Below, one piece after another: positions 26,001 through 34,567 of a stretch of DNA of 64,000 nucleotides. The notes beneath the pieces are model-generated. The model saw only the letters and a program-made list of their open reading frames with translations, was not told the DNA's origin and searched no databases. A program made the position numbers and the translations under genes. Origin of the DNA: Paracoccus marcusii (GTDB taxonomy: Bacteria > Pseudomonadota > Alphaproteobacteria > Rhodobacterales > Rhodobacteraceae); NCBI RefSeq assembly GCF_028621715.1, contig NZ_CP117466.1, positions 2,678,501-2,742,500 of the forward strand. The letters are read 5' to 3'. The number at the start of each line of letters is the position of its first letter. The first letter of the stretch is position 1.

Positions 26001-26484
26001 CCCAGTCAGACTGATGCAGCACGGTCGAGCTTTCGCCCGTGTGATCGTCGCCCATCGCCATCACGACGCCGCCATGGCGCGACGATCCGGCCATGTTGCC
26101 GTGGCGCATGACGTCGCCCGACCGGTCCACCCCCGGACCCTTGCCGTACCACAGCGCAAAGACGCCGTCGTGACGCCCCTCGCCGCGCAGTTCGGCCTGC
26201 TGGCTGCCCCAGATGGCGGTCGCGGCCAGATCCTCGTTCAGGCCGGGCTGGAACAGGACCTGCGCTGCCGCCAGGCGCTTGGCCTCGCGCGTCATCTGCA
26301 GATCGACACTGCCCAGGGGAGAGCCGCGATACCCGGTGACCAGTCCCGCCGTATCAAGCCCCGCGGCTTTGTCGCGTGCTGATTGCATCAGCATCAGCCG
26401 GACAAGTGCCTGCGTCCCGTTCAACAACACGTGACGTTTCGACAGATCGAACCGATCGGCTAGCGAAAATTCCTGCTTGCTCAT
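23095..26484 (-). CDS. Indolepyruvate ferredoxin oxidoreductase, fused alpha-beta subunits
   Basis: Oxidatively decarboxylates aryl or other 2-keto acids to acyl-CoA, passing electrons to ferredoxin. 1129 residues combine the IorA part (pyrimidine-binding and TPP-binding domains, about 1-640; GDGTYNHSG is the TPP-Mg segment), a ferredoxin-like Cys-rich region (about 625-690; CEGCGDC and SSCNKDYSCVNGFC) and an IorB gamma-type domain (about 720-900; ITGVGGTGVVTIGAVLAQAA). This one-polypeptide layout is the usual proteobacterial form. The ATG at 26484 follows GGGAGGAGAGG; a GTG lies one codon earlier. It is divergent from a LysR gene, with a dyad operator between them. Confidence 0.94.
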   Translation of the reverse strand: MSKQEFSLADRFDLSKRHVLLNGTQALVRLMLMQSARDKAAGLDTAGLVTGYRGSPLGSVDLQMTREAKRLAAAQVLFQPGLNEDLAATAIWGSQQAELRGEGRHDGVFALWYGKGPGVDRSGDVMRHGNMAGSSRHGGVVMAMGDDHTGESSTVLHQSDWAMIDAYIPVLSPAGVQEILDYGLYGFALSRYAGVWTGLKTMKDTVEATSVVDGDPHRMAFTLPERVLPEGGLNIRLGDTPVAQEARMIDHKRWAAEAFSRANRIDRKVWGKSGARIGFVAAGKNWLDLVHALSLLGIDEAEAERLGLTTYKVGQTWPMDMKSIQEWSENLELIVCVEEKRKLIEVQLKEAIFDNRHGRRVHGWKHDRTGEELFPTRYALDPVMIAQKIGGILIEEGRGTERLRTGLERLNEVRRNDNAPEIATRTPWFCSGCPHNSSTRLPEGSRAYAGIGCHYMVQWMGRETEGFTHMGGEGANWIGEAPFSNRGHVFQNLGDGTYNHSGSLAIRAALAAGTNITYKILYNDAVAMTGGQPNEGGLTAPQIARELVAMGVGTVVVVHDEKEDVDQSQFPKGLRFEERAQMMTVQRDLEKVAGVSAILYVQTCAAEKRRRRKKGQFPDPDRRIFINPDVCEGCGDCSVQSNCVSIVPLDTELGRKRQIDQSSCNKDYSCVNGFCPSFVSVKGGKLRKPKAEAFDLPDLPQPTLPTINGTHNVVITGVGGTGVVTIGAVLAQAAHMDGKGAGMMEMAGLAQKGGAVHIHLRLAERPADISAIRVAVGEADCVIGGDLVVTAGAKTVGLMTQGRTGAVVNDHEIITGDFTRFRDFQVPSDRLRLSLQARLGDRVAFLDANDLALRLLGDSIYSNMLVLGACWQRGLIPLSLEAIMEAIRLNGAQVDANQRAFQIGRWAVVYPEQTRKPAEVTQLPVDPVAYRAERLVGYQNKRLAARYRKLVDAAPAQLRDSVARSYYKLLAYKDEYEVARLHLTTAEQVAARWEGDVTLSLHLAPPMLTGKDANGRPRKREFGPWMLRAFRVLAGMKGLRGTPLDPFGYSAERRRERAMIREYEADMTRVFASVTDAMMPVAIELAELPLGVRGFGPVKDKAADLAATRRAELLAQLQAGHPPIREAAE

Positions 26485-26526
26485 CACCCTCTCCTCCCAT
26501 GACCAAAGGCCTCCACGGTCATTATA

Positions 26527-26543
26527 GGTCAGAAATGCTGACC
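26527..26543. promoter_or_regulatory. LysR-type T-N11-A dyad in the ior/lysR divergent promoter
   Basis: GGTCAG-AAATG-CTGACC is a perfect 6-bp dyad with a 5-base centre and contains the T-N11-A core typical of LysR operators. It lies 43-59 bases before the oxidoreductase start and about 100 bases before the lysR start, as expected for a recognition site serving both. Binding by the neighbouring regulator is inferred. Confidence 0.6.
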
Positions 26544-26620
26544 AACGAAGCGGAAATTCTTTCCTTGACGTGACCTTGCCGGAATCGCAGGGGAAGGTTA
26601 GGTCTGCAAAATTCGCATGG

Positions 26621-26632
26621 CTGTCATGACAG
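26621..26632. promoter_or_regulatory. 12-bp perfect palindrome just upstream of lysR
   Basis: CTGTCATGACAG ends 13 bases before the lysR ATG. It could be an autoregulatory half of the operator system or the binding site of another factor; the T-N11-A form is not present here. Confidence 0.4.
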
Positions 26633-26645
26633 GATTGTAACAGGG

Positions 26646-27551
26646 ATGGACTGGGACAAGCTTAGAATATTTCACGCTGTGGCCGATGCCGGCAGCCTGA
26701 CGCATGCGGGCGACGTGCTGCACCTGTCGCAATCGGCGGTCAGCCGCCAGATCCGCGCACTGGAGGAGTCGCTTGGCACGACGCTGTTCCACCGGCACGC
26801 GCGGGGGTTGATTCTGACCGAACAGGGAGAGCTGCTGTTCGAGGCAACCTCGTCCATGTCGCGAAAGCTGGACAGCGCCTCGGCCCGCATCCGCGACAGC
26901 GAGGAAAACGTCTTCGGCGAACTCAAGGTGACGGCCACCGTGGGCTTTGGTACGCTGTGGCTGGCACCCCGCCTGGTCAAGCTGTACGAAAAGTATCCCG
27001 ACCTGCGCATCGACCTGCTGCTGGAGGAGCGCGTCCTGGACCTGCCCATGCGCGAGGCCGACGTCGCCATCCGCATGAAGGAGCCCAGCCAGTCCGACCT
27101 GATCCGCCGCCGGTTGCTGAACATCCGGATGCGCCTGTACGCCAGCCCGGATTACATCGCGGCGCATGGCGCGCCGGAATCTCTGGCCGACCTGTCCAAC
27201 CACCGTCTGATCTGCCAGAAACCCGACCAGCCTCAGGTGGCGGCCGGCGCGCGCCTGGTGCAGGAGCTGATGTCCCAGAACGTCGGATCGACCCTGACGG
27301 TGAACAACTATTTCGGCGTGCTGCAGGCAGTGCTGGCCAATCTGGGCATCGGCGTCCTGCCCGACTATCTGACCGCCGACCACCCGAACCTGATCCGCGT
27401 GTTCCCGGACACCGAATCGGGAGAGGTGCCGGTCTTCCTTGCCTATCCCGAGGAAATGCGCCAGACGCGCCGCGTCGCGGTGTTCCGCGACTTTGTCCTG
27501 GAAGAGATCCAGGCCTATCGGCGCCATCAAAGCGAGGCCGGGCAGGTCTGA
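26646..27551 (+). CDS. LysR-family transcriptional regulator
   Basis: 301 residues. The winged helix-turn-helix is at about 1-60 (LRIFHAVADAGSLTHAGDVLHLSQSAVSRQIRALEE, split here by family positions), followed by a periplasmic-binding-protein-like effector domain (about 90-295). It is divergent from the indolepyruvate oxidoreductase gene, so it probably controls that gene and its own expression in response to a keto acid or aromatic precursor; the effector is unknown. Translation starts at the ATG at 26646 (MDWDKLRIF), the common start for this subgroup, with AGGA and AGGG upstream. Confidence 0.93.
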   Translation: MDWDKLRIFHAVADAGSLTHAGDVLHLSQSAVSRQIRALEESLGTTLFHRHARGLILTEQGELLFEATSSMSRKLDSASARIRDSEENVFGELKVTATVGFGTLWLAPRLVKLYEKYPDLRIDLLLEERVLDLPMREADVAIRMKEPSQSDLIRRRLLNIRMRLYASPDYIAAHGAPESLADLSNHRLICQKPDQPQVAAGARLVQELMSQNVGSTLTVNNYFGVLQAVLANLGIGVLPDYLTADHPNLIRVFPDTESGEVPVFLAYPEEMRQTRRVAVFRDFVLEEIQAYRRHQSEAGQV

Positions 27552-27649
27552 CCTGCCCAAACCGCAGGCAAAACCGGGATGATGCACGCGCCGCGTGCAG
27601 CCATTACGCCAGCGCATGGCGGCTATGCTGCAGCCGCAGCGCCATTTGT

Positions 27650-27678
27650 CTTGAAGAGTTCACAGACTGCACATAGAT
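27650..27678 (+). promoter_or_regulatory. Possible promoter of a small RNA, RpoH-like spacing
   Basis: CTTGAA (27650-27655), a 16-base spacer and CATAGA (27672-27677) resemble an alphaproteobacterial heat-shock-sigma promoter; it can also be read as TTGAAG-17-TAGATC for the housekeeping sigma. The -10 match is weak either way. Transcription would begin near 27684, just before a stable hairpin. Confidence 0.35.
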
Positions 27679-27681
27679 CGG

Positions 27682-27768
27682 GCTTAGAAGGCGATGATCA
27701 GCGTAATCGCTCATCACCTTCTACCTCCCTGTTGGACTTAGGCCGGGCCTTGTGCCCGGCTTTTTTTT
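27682..27768 (+). ncRNA. Candidate trans-acting small RNA between lysR and purL
   Basis: The 303-base gap 27552-27854 holds no open frame I can support but has RNA-like structure. Hairpin 1 is AAGG/CCTT plus GATG/CATC plus AGCG/CGCT with loop TAAT (27688-27720). An unpaired pyrimidine stretch CTACCTCCCT (27721-27730), complementary to ribosome-binding sites, follows. A terminator hairpin ends in eight T (27742-27768). A promoter-like element lies just upstream. The size would be about 85 nt. It could alternatively be only the 3' end of the lysR transcript, so confidence is moderate. Confidence 0.45.
27742..27768 (+). terminator. Intrinsic terminator upstream of purL
   Basis: GCCGGGC (27742-27748) and GCCCGGC (27754-27760) with a 5-base loop are followed by eight T. 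It is the strongest terminator in the window and ends either the lysR message or the candidate small RNA. Confidence 0.92.
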
Positions 27769-27854
27769 GTCCCGCGCCCGGGTTCTGCGGCCTTTCCATG
27801 GACGCCGCCAGCGCCTAGAAGACGCGTGATTTCATGCGCAGGAAGGGTCGTGTC

Positions 27855-30035
27855 ATGCAGGAACCACAGCTTACCCCGGAACTGATCGCGGCCCACGGGC
27901 TGAAGCCGGACGAGTATGCCAGCATCCTGCAGATCATCGGGCGCGAACCGACCTTCACCGAACTGGGCATCTTCAGTGCCATGTGGAACGAGCACTGTTC
28001 CTACAAGTCGTCCAAGAAATGGCTGCGTACCCTGCCCGTCGACGGCCCCCAGGTGATCTGCGGTCCCGGAGAGAACGCGGGCGTTGTCGATATCGGCGAC
28101 GGTCAGGCGGTGGTCTTCAAGATGGAGAGCCACAACCATCCCAGCTATATCGAACCCCATCAGGGCGCGGCGACCGGCGTGGGCGGCATCCTGCGTGACG
28201 TCTTCACCATGGGCGCGCGCCCGATCGCGGCGATGGACGCGCTGTCCTTCGGGCGCACCGATCACCCCAAGACCCCGCATCTGGTCAAGGGCGTGGTCGA
28301 GGGGATCGGCGCCTATGGCAACGCCTTCGGCGTGCCGAACGTCGGCGGAGAGGTTCGTTTCCACCCGAGCTATGACGGCAACTGCCTGGTCAACGCGTTT
28401 GCGGCGGGCTTGGCGGATGCCGACAAGATCTTCTATTCGGCGGCCTCGGGCGTGGGCATGCCCGTCGTCTATCTGGGCGCCAAGACCGGGCGCGACGGCG
28501 TCGGCGGCGCGACCATGGCCAGCGCCGAGTTCGATGACACGATCGAGGACAAACGTCCCACCGTGCAGGTCGGTGACCCCTTCACCGAGAAATGCCTGCT
28601 GGAGGCGTGCCTTGAGCTGATGGCGTCGGGATCGGTGATCTCGATCCAGGACATGGGGGCTGCGGGCCTGACCTGTTCAGCGGTCGAGATGGGCGACAAG
28701 GGCGGCCTGGGGATCAAGCTGATCCTGGACAGCGTGCCCCAACGCGAAACCAACATGACCGCCTACGAGATGATGCTGTCGGAATCCCAGGAGCGAATGC
28801 TGATGGTGCTGAAGCCCGAGAAGGAGGCCGAGGCGCGGGCGATCTTCCAGAAATGGGACCTGGACTTCGCCATCGTCGGAGAGACCATCGCCGAGGACCG
28901 CTTCCTGATCGTTCATCGCGACGTGGTCATGGCCGACCTGCCGCTGTCAAAGCTGTCCTCCAGTGCGCCGGAATATGACCGCCCCTGGGTCGAGACGCCT
29001 GCGGCCACGCCCGCGCCGGCCCTGCCCCCGATCGCGCCCATCGCCGGCCTGCGCGCGCTTGTCGGCAGCCCGAACCATGCGCACCGTGCCTGGGTCTGGG
29101 AACAGTACGACACGCAGGTCGGTGCCGACACGATCCGCCGTCCCGGAATGGGCGCGGGCGTCGTTCGCGTGCACGGGACCCGCAAGGCGCTGGCCTTCAC
29201 CAGCGACGTCACCCCGCGATATGTCAAGGCAAACCCGTTCGAGGGCGGCAAGCAGGCCGTGGCCGAGGCCTATCGCAACCTGACCGCGGTGGGCGCCCTG
29301 CCCCTGGCCACGACCGACAACCTGAATTTCGGCAACCCCGAAAAGCCCGAGATCATGGGCCAGCTGGTCGGTGCCATCAAGGGCATCGGAGAGGCCTGCC
29401 GCGCGCTGGACTTTCCCATCGTGTCGGGCAACGTGTCGCTGTACAACGAAACCGACGGCAAGGGCATCCTGCCCACGCCGACCATCGGCGGCGTCGGCCT
29501 GATCGCCGATCTGGACGACCTGATCGCGGGCCTGCCCGCGCAGGGTGACCTGGCCCTGGTGATCGGTGCCACGCGCGGTCACCTTGAACAGTCGGCCCTG
29601 GCGTGGGAGGCGTTCCGCATCGAATCCGGCGATGCGCCGCATGTCGATCTGGACGACGAACGCCGCAACGGCGAATTCCTGCGCGCCAACCGGGGCCACC
29701 TGGCATCGGCGACCGACCTGTCGGACGGCGGCCTGGCGCTTGCCGCCTTCGAGATGGCCGAGGCCGCGGGCCTGGGCGTCACGCTGGACAGCGGTGACAT
29801 CGCCCAACTGTTCGGAGAGGATCAGGCCCGCTATCTGGTCGCCTGCCGCCCCGACACCGCAGGCGCCCTGACCGCCGCGGCCCAGGCCGCGGGCGTGACC
29901 ATTGCTACCGTTGGCCGCTTTGGCGGCGACAGCGTGACCCTGGGCGGCGACAGTGCGCCGCTGGCCGAACTGTCGAGCCTGTATCGGACGGCCTTTGCGG
30001 CTGCGATCCAGGGCGACATGCCCGATCACGCATGA
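27855..30035 (+). CDS. purL: Phosphoribosylformylglycinamidine synthase subunit II
   Basis: Fourth step of purine synthesis: converts FGAR to FGAM using ATP and ammonia channelled from PurQ with PurS. 726 residues is the small PurL type. Visible: the ATP/Mg segment [19 protein letters not shown] near residue 90 and the repeated AIR-synthase-like halves. The start is the ATG at 27855 ([10 protein letters not shown]), with AGGAAGGG seven bases upstream; the frame is open seven codons earlier. purS and purQ are not in the window. The last bases overlap the start of ispDF. Confidence 0.97.
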   Translation: MQEPQLTPELIAAHGLKPDEYASILQIIGREPTFTELGIFSAMWNEHCSYKSSKKWLRTLPVDGPQVICGPGENAGVVDIGDGQAVVFKMESHNHPSYIEPHQGAATGVGGILRDVFTMGARPIAAMDALSFGRTDHPKTPHLVKGVVEGIGAYGNAFGVPNVGGEVRFHPSYDGNCLVNAFAAGLADADKIFYSAASGVGMPVVYLGAKTGRDGVGGATMASAEFDDTIEDKRPTVQVGDPFTEKCLLEACLELMASGSVISIQDMGAAGLTCSAVEMGDKGGLGIKLILDSVPQRETNMTAYEMMLSESQERMLMVLKPEKEAEARAIFQKWDLDFAIVGETIAEDRFLIVHRDVVMADLPLSKLSSSAPEYDRPWVETPAATPAPALPPIAPIAGLRALVGSPNHAHRAWVWEQYDTQVGADTIRRPGMGAGVVRVHGTRKALAFTSDVTPRYVKANPFEGGKQAVAEAYRNLTAVGALPLATTDNLNFGNPEKPEIMGQLVGAIKGIGEACRALDFPIVSGNVSLYNETDGKGILPTPTIGGVGLIADLDDLIAGLPAQGDLALVIGATRGHLEQSALAWEAFRIESGDAPHVDLDDERRNGEFLRANRGHLASATDLSDGGLALAAFEMAEAAGLGVTLDSGDIAQLFGEDQARYLVACRPDTAGALTAAAQAAGVTIATVGRFGGDSVTLGGDSAPLAELSSLYRTAFAAAIQGDMPDHA

Positions 30036-31174
30036 TCAGCGCGCCTGCGGGCTTTGCCGCGCTGATCACGGCGGCGGGACGGGGCACGCGGGCCGGGGAC
30101 GGCCTGCCCAAGCAGTGGCGCGATCTTGCCGGGCGTCCTGTCCTGGACCGAACCCTGGCGGCCTTTGCGGGCTTTGAACGGATCGTTCTGGTCGTTCACC
30201 CCGATGACATGGGGCAGGCCATCGCCCGCTATGCCGGCGGCATCACCATCGTCGCGGGCGCCGAGACCCGCGCCGCCAGTGTCCGCGCTGGCCTGACCGC
30301 CCTGCAGGGTCAAGCCAGTCATGTCCTGATCCATGACGGGGCACGCCCGCTGGTCGCACCATCGGTCATCGACGACGTGATCCGGGCGCTGCAAGAGGGT
30401 GCGGACGCCGCCGCACCCGCGTTGCCCGTGTCGGACGCGCTGTGGCGGGGGGACGGCGCGCGTGTCGCGGCCATCGCGCCGCGTGACGGGCTGTTCCGGG
30501 CGCAGACGCCGCAGGGTTTCGTTCTGGACAGGATCCTGCAGGCGCATCGCGATCATCCGGGGGATGCGGCCGACGACGTCCAGCTGGCGCTTGCCGCGGG
30601 GATGGAGGTTGCCATCACCCAAGGTTCGGAAGACAATCTGAAGATCACCTTTCCCGCCGATTTCGCGCGGGCCGAACGCATTCTGGGGACCGACATGGAT
30701 ATCCGCCTTGGCAATGGCTATGACGTGCACGCCTTTGGACCCGGGGACCACGTCACCCTGTGCGGCGTGCAGGTGCCGCATGACGCGGGCCTGCTGGGCC
30801 ATTCCGATGCCGATGTTGGCATGCATGCGCTGACCGACGCCATCTATGGCGCCTTGGCGCAGGGCGACATCGGGCGGCATTTCCCGCCCTCGGACCCGCA
30901 ATGGAAGGGTGCCGACAGCGCGATCTTTCTGGCCCATGCGGCCAGCATGGCCCGCGACAAGGGGTTCCGCATCAGCAATGCCGACGTGACCCTGATCTGC
31001 GAGGCGCCCAAGATCGGGCCCCATGCGCTGGCGATGGCCCACCGCCTGTCCGAAATCATGGGCGTTGAGGAAGCGCGCATCAGCGTCAAGGCCACCACGT
31101 CCGAACGCCTTGGCTTTACCGGCCGGCGCGAGGGGATCGCCGCCATCGCGACCGCCACCCTGATCAAGGAATGA
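30032..31174 (+). CDS. ispDF: Bifunctional MEP cytidylyltransferase / MECDP synthase
   Basis: Two non-consecutive steps of the MEP isoprenoid pathway in one 380-residue protein. IspD covers residues 1-215: the CTP-binding [16 protein letters not shown] starts near residue 13, and [11 protein letters not shown] and QTPQGF follow. IspF covers about 222-380: metal ligands in YDVHAF and [14 protein letters not shown], and the C-terminal [19 protein letters not shown]. The fusion is common in Alphaproteobacteria. The start overlaps the purL stop by four bases (ATGA), and the stop overlaps the pgpA start in the same way. Confidence 0.97.
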   Translation: MISAPAGFAALITAAGRGTRAGDGLPKQWRDLAGRPVLDRTLAAFAGFERIVLVVHPDDMGQAIARYAGGITIVAGAETRAASVRAGLTALQGQASHVLIHDGARPLVAPSVIDDVIRALQEGADAAAPALPVSDALWRGDGARVAAIAPRDGLFRAQTPQGFVLDRILQAHRDHPGDAADDVQLALAAGMEVAITQGSEDNLKITFPADFARAERILGTDMDIRLGNGYDVHAFGPGDHVTLCGVQVPHDAGLLGHSDADVGMHALTDAIYGALAQGDIGRHFPPSDPQWKGADSAIFLAHAASMARDKGFRISNADVTLICEAPKIGPHALAMAHRLSEIMGVEEARISVKATTSERLGFTGRREGIAAIATATLIKE

Positions 31175-31668
31175 CCATGGATCGCATGCTGGCCACCTGG
31201 TTCGGCGCAGGCTTGCTGCGCCCCGCCCCGGGCACCTGGGGGTCGGCGGTCGCCGTTGCGATGGGGTTGATCCTGCACCGCATCGGGCATTTTCCGCTTC
31301 TGGCGCTGGCCACGGGGCTGGTGATCCTGTTGGGGTTCTGGGTCGTGCCGCGCTACACCGTCGGCATGGACGACCCCGATCGCAGCGAGATCGTCATCGA
31401 CGAGGTCGCTGGCCAGTGGCTGGCGCTGATGGCGCCGTCCTTCGGGTTCTGGCACGCGGGGCTGCCCGCCGACAGCTTTCCCTATCCGGGCTGGGTCGCG
31501 GCCTTCCTGTTCTTCCGGCTGTTCGACATCTGGAAGCCGTGGCTGGTCGGCCGCGCCGATCGCCGCCATGACAGTGCCGGCGTAATGCTGGACGACCTGT
31601 GGGCGGGCATCTTTGCGGCGCTGGCCACGATGGCCGCCGCGGCCTTTGCCCATACGGTGCTGATGTGA
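31171..31668 (+). CDS. pgpA: Phosphatidylglycerophosphatase A
   Basis: Removes phosphate from phosphatidylglycerophosphate to give phosphatidylglycerol. 165 residues with several membrane helices. Family motifs [12 protein letters not shown] (near residue 15), [14 protein letters not shown] (near 70) and [10 protein letters not shown] (near 115) carry the conserved acidic residues. It is translationally coupled on both sides: the start overlaps ispDF by four bases, and the stop overlaps the GTG start of pncC. Confidence 0.96.
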   Translation: MTMDRMLATWFGAGLLRPAPGTWGSAVAVAMGLILHRIGHFPLLALATGLVILLGFWVVPRYTVGMDDPDRSEIVIDEVAGQWLALMAPSFGFWHAGLPADSFPYPGWVAAFLFFRLFDIWKPWLVGRADRRHDSAGVMLDDLWAGIFAALATMAAAAFAHTVLM

Positions 31669-32135
31669 GCCAGGCGGCGCAGGTCCTTGACGCCGCCCGC
31701 GCCCGGCGCGTCATGATCGCGACGGCCGAAAGCTGCACCGGCGGCCTGATCGCCGGCGCCCTGACAGAGGTTGCGGGATCGTCCGACGGATTCGACCGGG
31801 GCTTTGTCACCTATTCGAACGCGGCCAAGATGCAGATGCTGGGCGTCCGGGCCGAAACCCTGGATACGCATGGCGCGGTCAGCGAACAGGTCGCGGCCGA
31901 GATGGCCCAGGGTGCGCTGCGCCAGTCCGATGCCGGGATCGCCGTCTCGGTCACCGGCATCGCGGGCCCCGGCGGATCCGAGCACAAGCCCGAAGGGCGG
32001 GTCTGCTTTGGCATCAGCCAGCCCTTTGGCACCTTCACCCAAACCGTCGAATTCGGTGCGATCGGCCGTCACCGCGTGCGTGCGGCAACCATCGAACATG
32101 CGCTGCAACTGTTGCTGGACGCGCTGCGCAACTAG
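31665..32135 (+). CDS. pncC: Nicotinamide-nucleotide amidohydrolase, CinA C-terminal type
   Basis: Deamidates nicotinamide mononucleotide to nicotinate mononucleotide for NAD recycling. 156 residues, the stand-alone CinA C-terminal domain: TAESCTGGLIAGALTEVAGSS (near residue 22), SVTGIAGPGG and KPEGRVCFG. The start is the GTG at 31665, which overlaps the pgpA TGA (GTGA); this gives the usual family N-terminus, with no ATG nearby before the catalytic motif. It ends tail-to-tail with ltaE, overlapping by four bases. Confidence 0.94.
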   Translation: MSQAAQVLDAARARRVMIATAESCTGGLIAGALTEVAGSSDGFDRGFVTYSNAAKMQMLGVRAETLDTHGAVSEQVAAEMAQGALRQSDAGIAVSVTGIAGPGGSEHKPEGRVCFGISQPFGTFTQTVEFGAIGRHRVRAATIEHALQLLLDALRN

Positions 32136-33172
32136 CCGCGCAGGATCGCGGCCATCGCCGCGACGTCCGCATCGGGCGTATCCCACGCGGTGACCAGGCG
32201 CAGCGGCACGGGGTCTGCCCCCTGCACCGTCTTGTCGGGCCACAGGTGATACAGCACGCCAGCCGCCTGCGCCCTGTCATGGGCCGCCTTCGGGATCGCG
32301 GCAAAGACGCCGTTCGACTGGACCGGCTGCAGCAGCCGACCCCCGACATCGACGACCGCCTGTCCCAAGACCTGCGCCTTGGTGTTTGCGCGATGCGCGA
32401 GGTCCAGCCACAACCCGTCGGTCGCCAGCGCAAGCATCTGCGCCGCAAGATAGCGGTTCTTGGACATCACGTGGCCGGACTGCTTGCGACGGTAATCGAA
32501 CCCCTCGGCTCGGGCGGGGTCGAAGAACACCATCGCCTCGGCCCCCATCGCGCCGTTCTTGGTGCCGCCCAGGCACAGCGCATCGACACCGGCGCGCCAA
32601 GTCAGATCGGCAGGCGAACAGCCAAGCGTCGCGACCGCATTTGCGAACCGCGCCCCGTCCATGTGCAGCGGCAATCCCGCCGCATGGGCGACGGAGGCCA
32701 GCGCCGCGACCTGGTCCGGGTCATAGACCGTGCCCCATTCGGTGGCATTCGTGATCGACACCAGCGCGCTGCGCCCGCCGTTCAGGCCCACCCCGGCACC
32801 GACCTGCAGCGTCTGCGCCAAGGTGGCCGCATCGATCCGACCGCCCTCGCCCGTCAGGGTCACCAGCTTTGCCCCGTGAGAGAAGAACTCGGGCGCGGCA
32901 CATTCGCTGGTCTCGATATGCGCGTCGTCGTGGCAGTAGATGCGCCCGAAGGACGGCGACAGCTGCGCACAGACCAGCGCATTCGCGGCCGTCCCGGTGG
33001 CGACAAAGCGGACGACGGCCTCGGGTGCCTCCAGCAGATCGCGGATCGCGGCCTCGGCCCGCGCGGTGACCGGGTCGGCGCCATAGCCCATGACCGCGCC
33101 GGAATTGGCATCGGCCACCGCGGTCAGGACGGCAGGATGCGCAGCATACGAATTGTCCGAGGCGAAATTCAT
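32132..33172 (-). CDS. ltaE: Low-specificity threonine aldolase / beta-eliminating lyase family
   Basis: PLP enzyme that cleaves L-threonine or L-allo-threonine to glycine and acetaldehyde. 346 residues. The PLP lysine lies in CLGGTKNGAMG near residue 205, the phosphate-binding segment is FVATGTAANALV near 65, and the MDGARFANAVATLG segment follows. MNFASDNSYAAHP at 33172 is the typical N-terminus. The start overlaps the stop of the YcgN-like gene, forming a ribF-ycgN-ltaE run on this strand. Confidence 0.9.
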   Translation of the reverse strand: MNFASDNSYAAHPAVLTAVADANSGAVMGYGADPVTARAEAAIRDLLEAPEAVVRFVATGTAANALVCAQLSPSFGRIYCHDDAHIETSECAAPEFFSHGAKLVTLTGEGGRIDAATLAQTLQVGAGVGLNGGRSALVSITNATEWGTVYDPDQVAALASVAHAAGLPLHMDGARFANAVATLGCSPADLTWRAGVDALCLGGTKNGAMGAEAMVFFDPARAEGFDYRRKQSGHVMSKNRYLAAQMLALATDGLWLDLAHRANTKAQVLGQAVVDVGGRLLQPVQSNGVFAAIPKAAHDRAQAAGVLYHLWPDKTVQGADPVPLRLVTAWDTPDADVAAMAAILRG

Positions 33173-33609
33173 GACAGATCCTCGATGATGTGGTCCTCCC
33201 AATCGTCCTCGGTGACCGACAGCTCGCTGACGGTCCAGCCACGGACGCTGACACCTGCTTCGTGCACCGTCTCGGTCGAGCCCGAGATCAGGTGGTGCCA
33301 GTCATACAGCGGCCGCCCCTCATGGCGCAGGCGATAGGCGCATGTGACGGGCAGCCACCAGGCGACCTCCTTGATCTTGGCGGGGGTCAGCACCACGCAG
33401 TCCGGGACATAGTCGTGGCGGTTCGGATAGCTGCTGCACCGGCAGGCGTCCCCGTCCAGCAGTTTGCAGGCGACGCGCGTGAAGGCCAGCTCGTTCGTGT
33501 CCTCGAACTCGATCTTGTTAAGACAGCACTTGCCACAGCCGTCGCACAGCGCCTCCCATTCGTCGGGGGCAAGGCGGGGCAGCGGCAGTTCCCAGAAACG
33601 CTCGCGCAT
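33169..33609 (-). CDS. YcgN/UPF0260-family cysteine-cluster protein
   Basis: 146 residues with the family's conserved Cys pattern: LCDGCGKCC near residue 22, ACKLLDGDACRCSSYPNR near 50, then PDCV and TCAYR. It probably binds an Fe-S or zinc cluster; the function is not established. Family length is about 145-150. It overlaps ribF upstream by one base and ltaE downstream by four, so the three are tightly coupled. Confidence 0.93.
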   Translation of the reverse strand: MRERFWELPLPRLAPDEWEALCDGCGKCCLNKIEFEDTNELAFTRVACKLLDGDACRCSSYPNRHDYVPDCVVLTPAKIKEVAWWLPVTCAYRLRHEGRPLYDWHHLISGSTETVHEAGVSVRGWTVSELSVTEDDWEDHIIEDLS

Positions 33610-34538
33610 CAGCGGCCCGACAGCAGGGCGCGGGCCTGGGCGCCGTCCTGCTCCATCTGGTCGATCAGCGCCTGCAGGCTGTCGAACCTGGCCTCGTCGC
33701 GCAGGAAGTCGACCAACGCGACCGACAGGTGTTGTCCGTACAGATCGCCCGAAAAATCAAACAGGTTCACCTCAAGATTCGGGGTGTTCACCCCGAACAT
33801 CGGCCGCACCCCAAGCGAGGCCACGCCCTTGCACGGGCCGCGGTCCGGGCCGGTCAGGATGTCGACCAACACCGCATAAACGCCAAGGCGCGGCAGGTGC
33901 AGCCCGTCCATCGCCAAGTTCGCGGTGGGCCAACCCAGTTCCCGGCCCCGCTTTTCGCCGTGGATGACCTCACCCTCGATGCGGTGCCAATGGCCCAGCA
34001 TGCGCTCGGCCTCGTGGGTCAGCCCCTGCGCCAGCGCCGTGCGGATCGCCGTCGAGCTGTATTCGGCCTCTCCCGCGCCGATCAGCGGGACGATGGTCAC
34101 GCCGAAGCCGTATGTCCGACCCAGATCCTGCAACGTCTGCGCCGTGCCCGCGCGGTTCTTGCCGAAACAGAAATCCGCGCCCACGGTGACATGCGCGATG
34201 CCCAGCCCGTCGGCCAGAACCTCCTGCGCGAAGGCCTGCGGGGTCAGGCCCGCCAGCACCGGGCCAAAGGGCAGTTCGTAGAGGTGCTGAACGCCAAGGC
34301 GGGACAGGCGGTTGGCCCGTGCCTCGGAGTTCATCAGGCGAAAGGGCGGCGCGTCGGGGGCGAAATACTCGCGCGGGTGCGGCTCGAAGGTCAGGATGCC
34401 CAAGGGCGCGTCGCTGGCGGCGCGGGCGGCGTCGATGACCGCGCGGTGACCCTTGTGGACGCCATCGAAATTGCCCATGGCAACCGATGCGCCGCGTGCC
34501 TCGGCCTTCAGCCCGGTCCAGTCGCGATGGATCTGCAA
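33609..34538 (-). CDS. ribF: Bifunctional riboflavin kinase / FAD synthetase
   Basis: Makes FMN and FAD from riboflavin. 309 residues. The N-terminal nucleotidyltransferase has GNFDGVHKGHRAVI (about residue 23). The C-terminal flavokinase domain (about 180-305) has GEVIHGEKRGRELGWPTANL containing the PTAN motif. It is first in a run with the cysteine-cluster gene and ltaE, and begins about 30 bases after maoC ends. No FMN riboswitch-like structure is seen upstream. Confidence 0.97.
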   Translation of the reverse strand: MQIHRDWTGLKAEARGASVAMGNFDGVHKGHRAVIDAARAASDAPLGILTFEPHPREYFAPDAPPFRLMNSEARANRLSRLGVQHLYELPFGPVLAGLTPQAFAQEVLADGLGIAHVTVGADFCFGKNRAGTAQTLQDLGRTYGFGVTIVPLIGAGEAEYSSTAIRTALAQGLTHEAERMLGHWHRIEGEVIHGEKRGRELGWPTANLAMDGLHLPRLGVYAVLVDILTGPDRGPCKGVASLGVRPMFGVNTPNLEVNLFDFSGDLYGQHLSVALVDFLRDEARFDSLQALIDQMEQDGAQARALLSGR

Positions 34539-34567
34539 TGCGCCCCCAACAGGGCGCCACGCACCCC

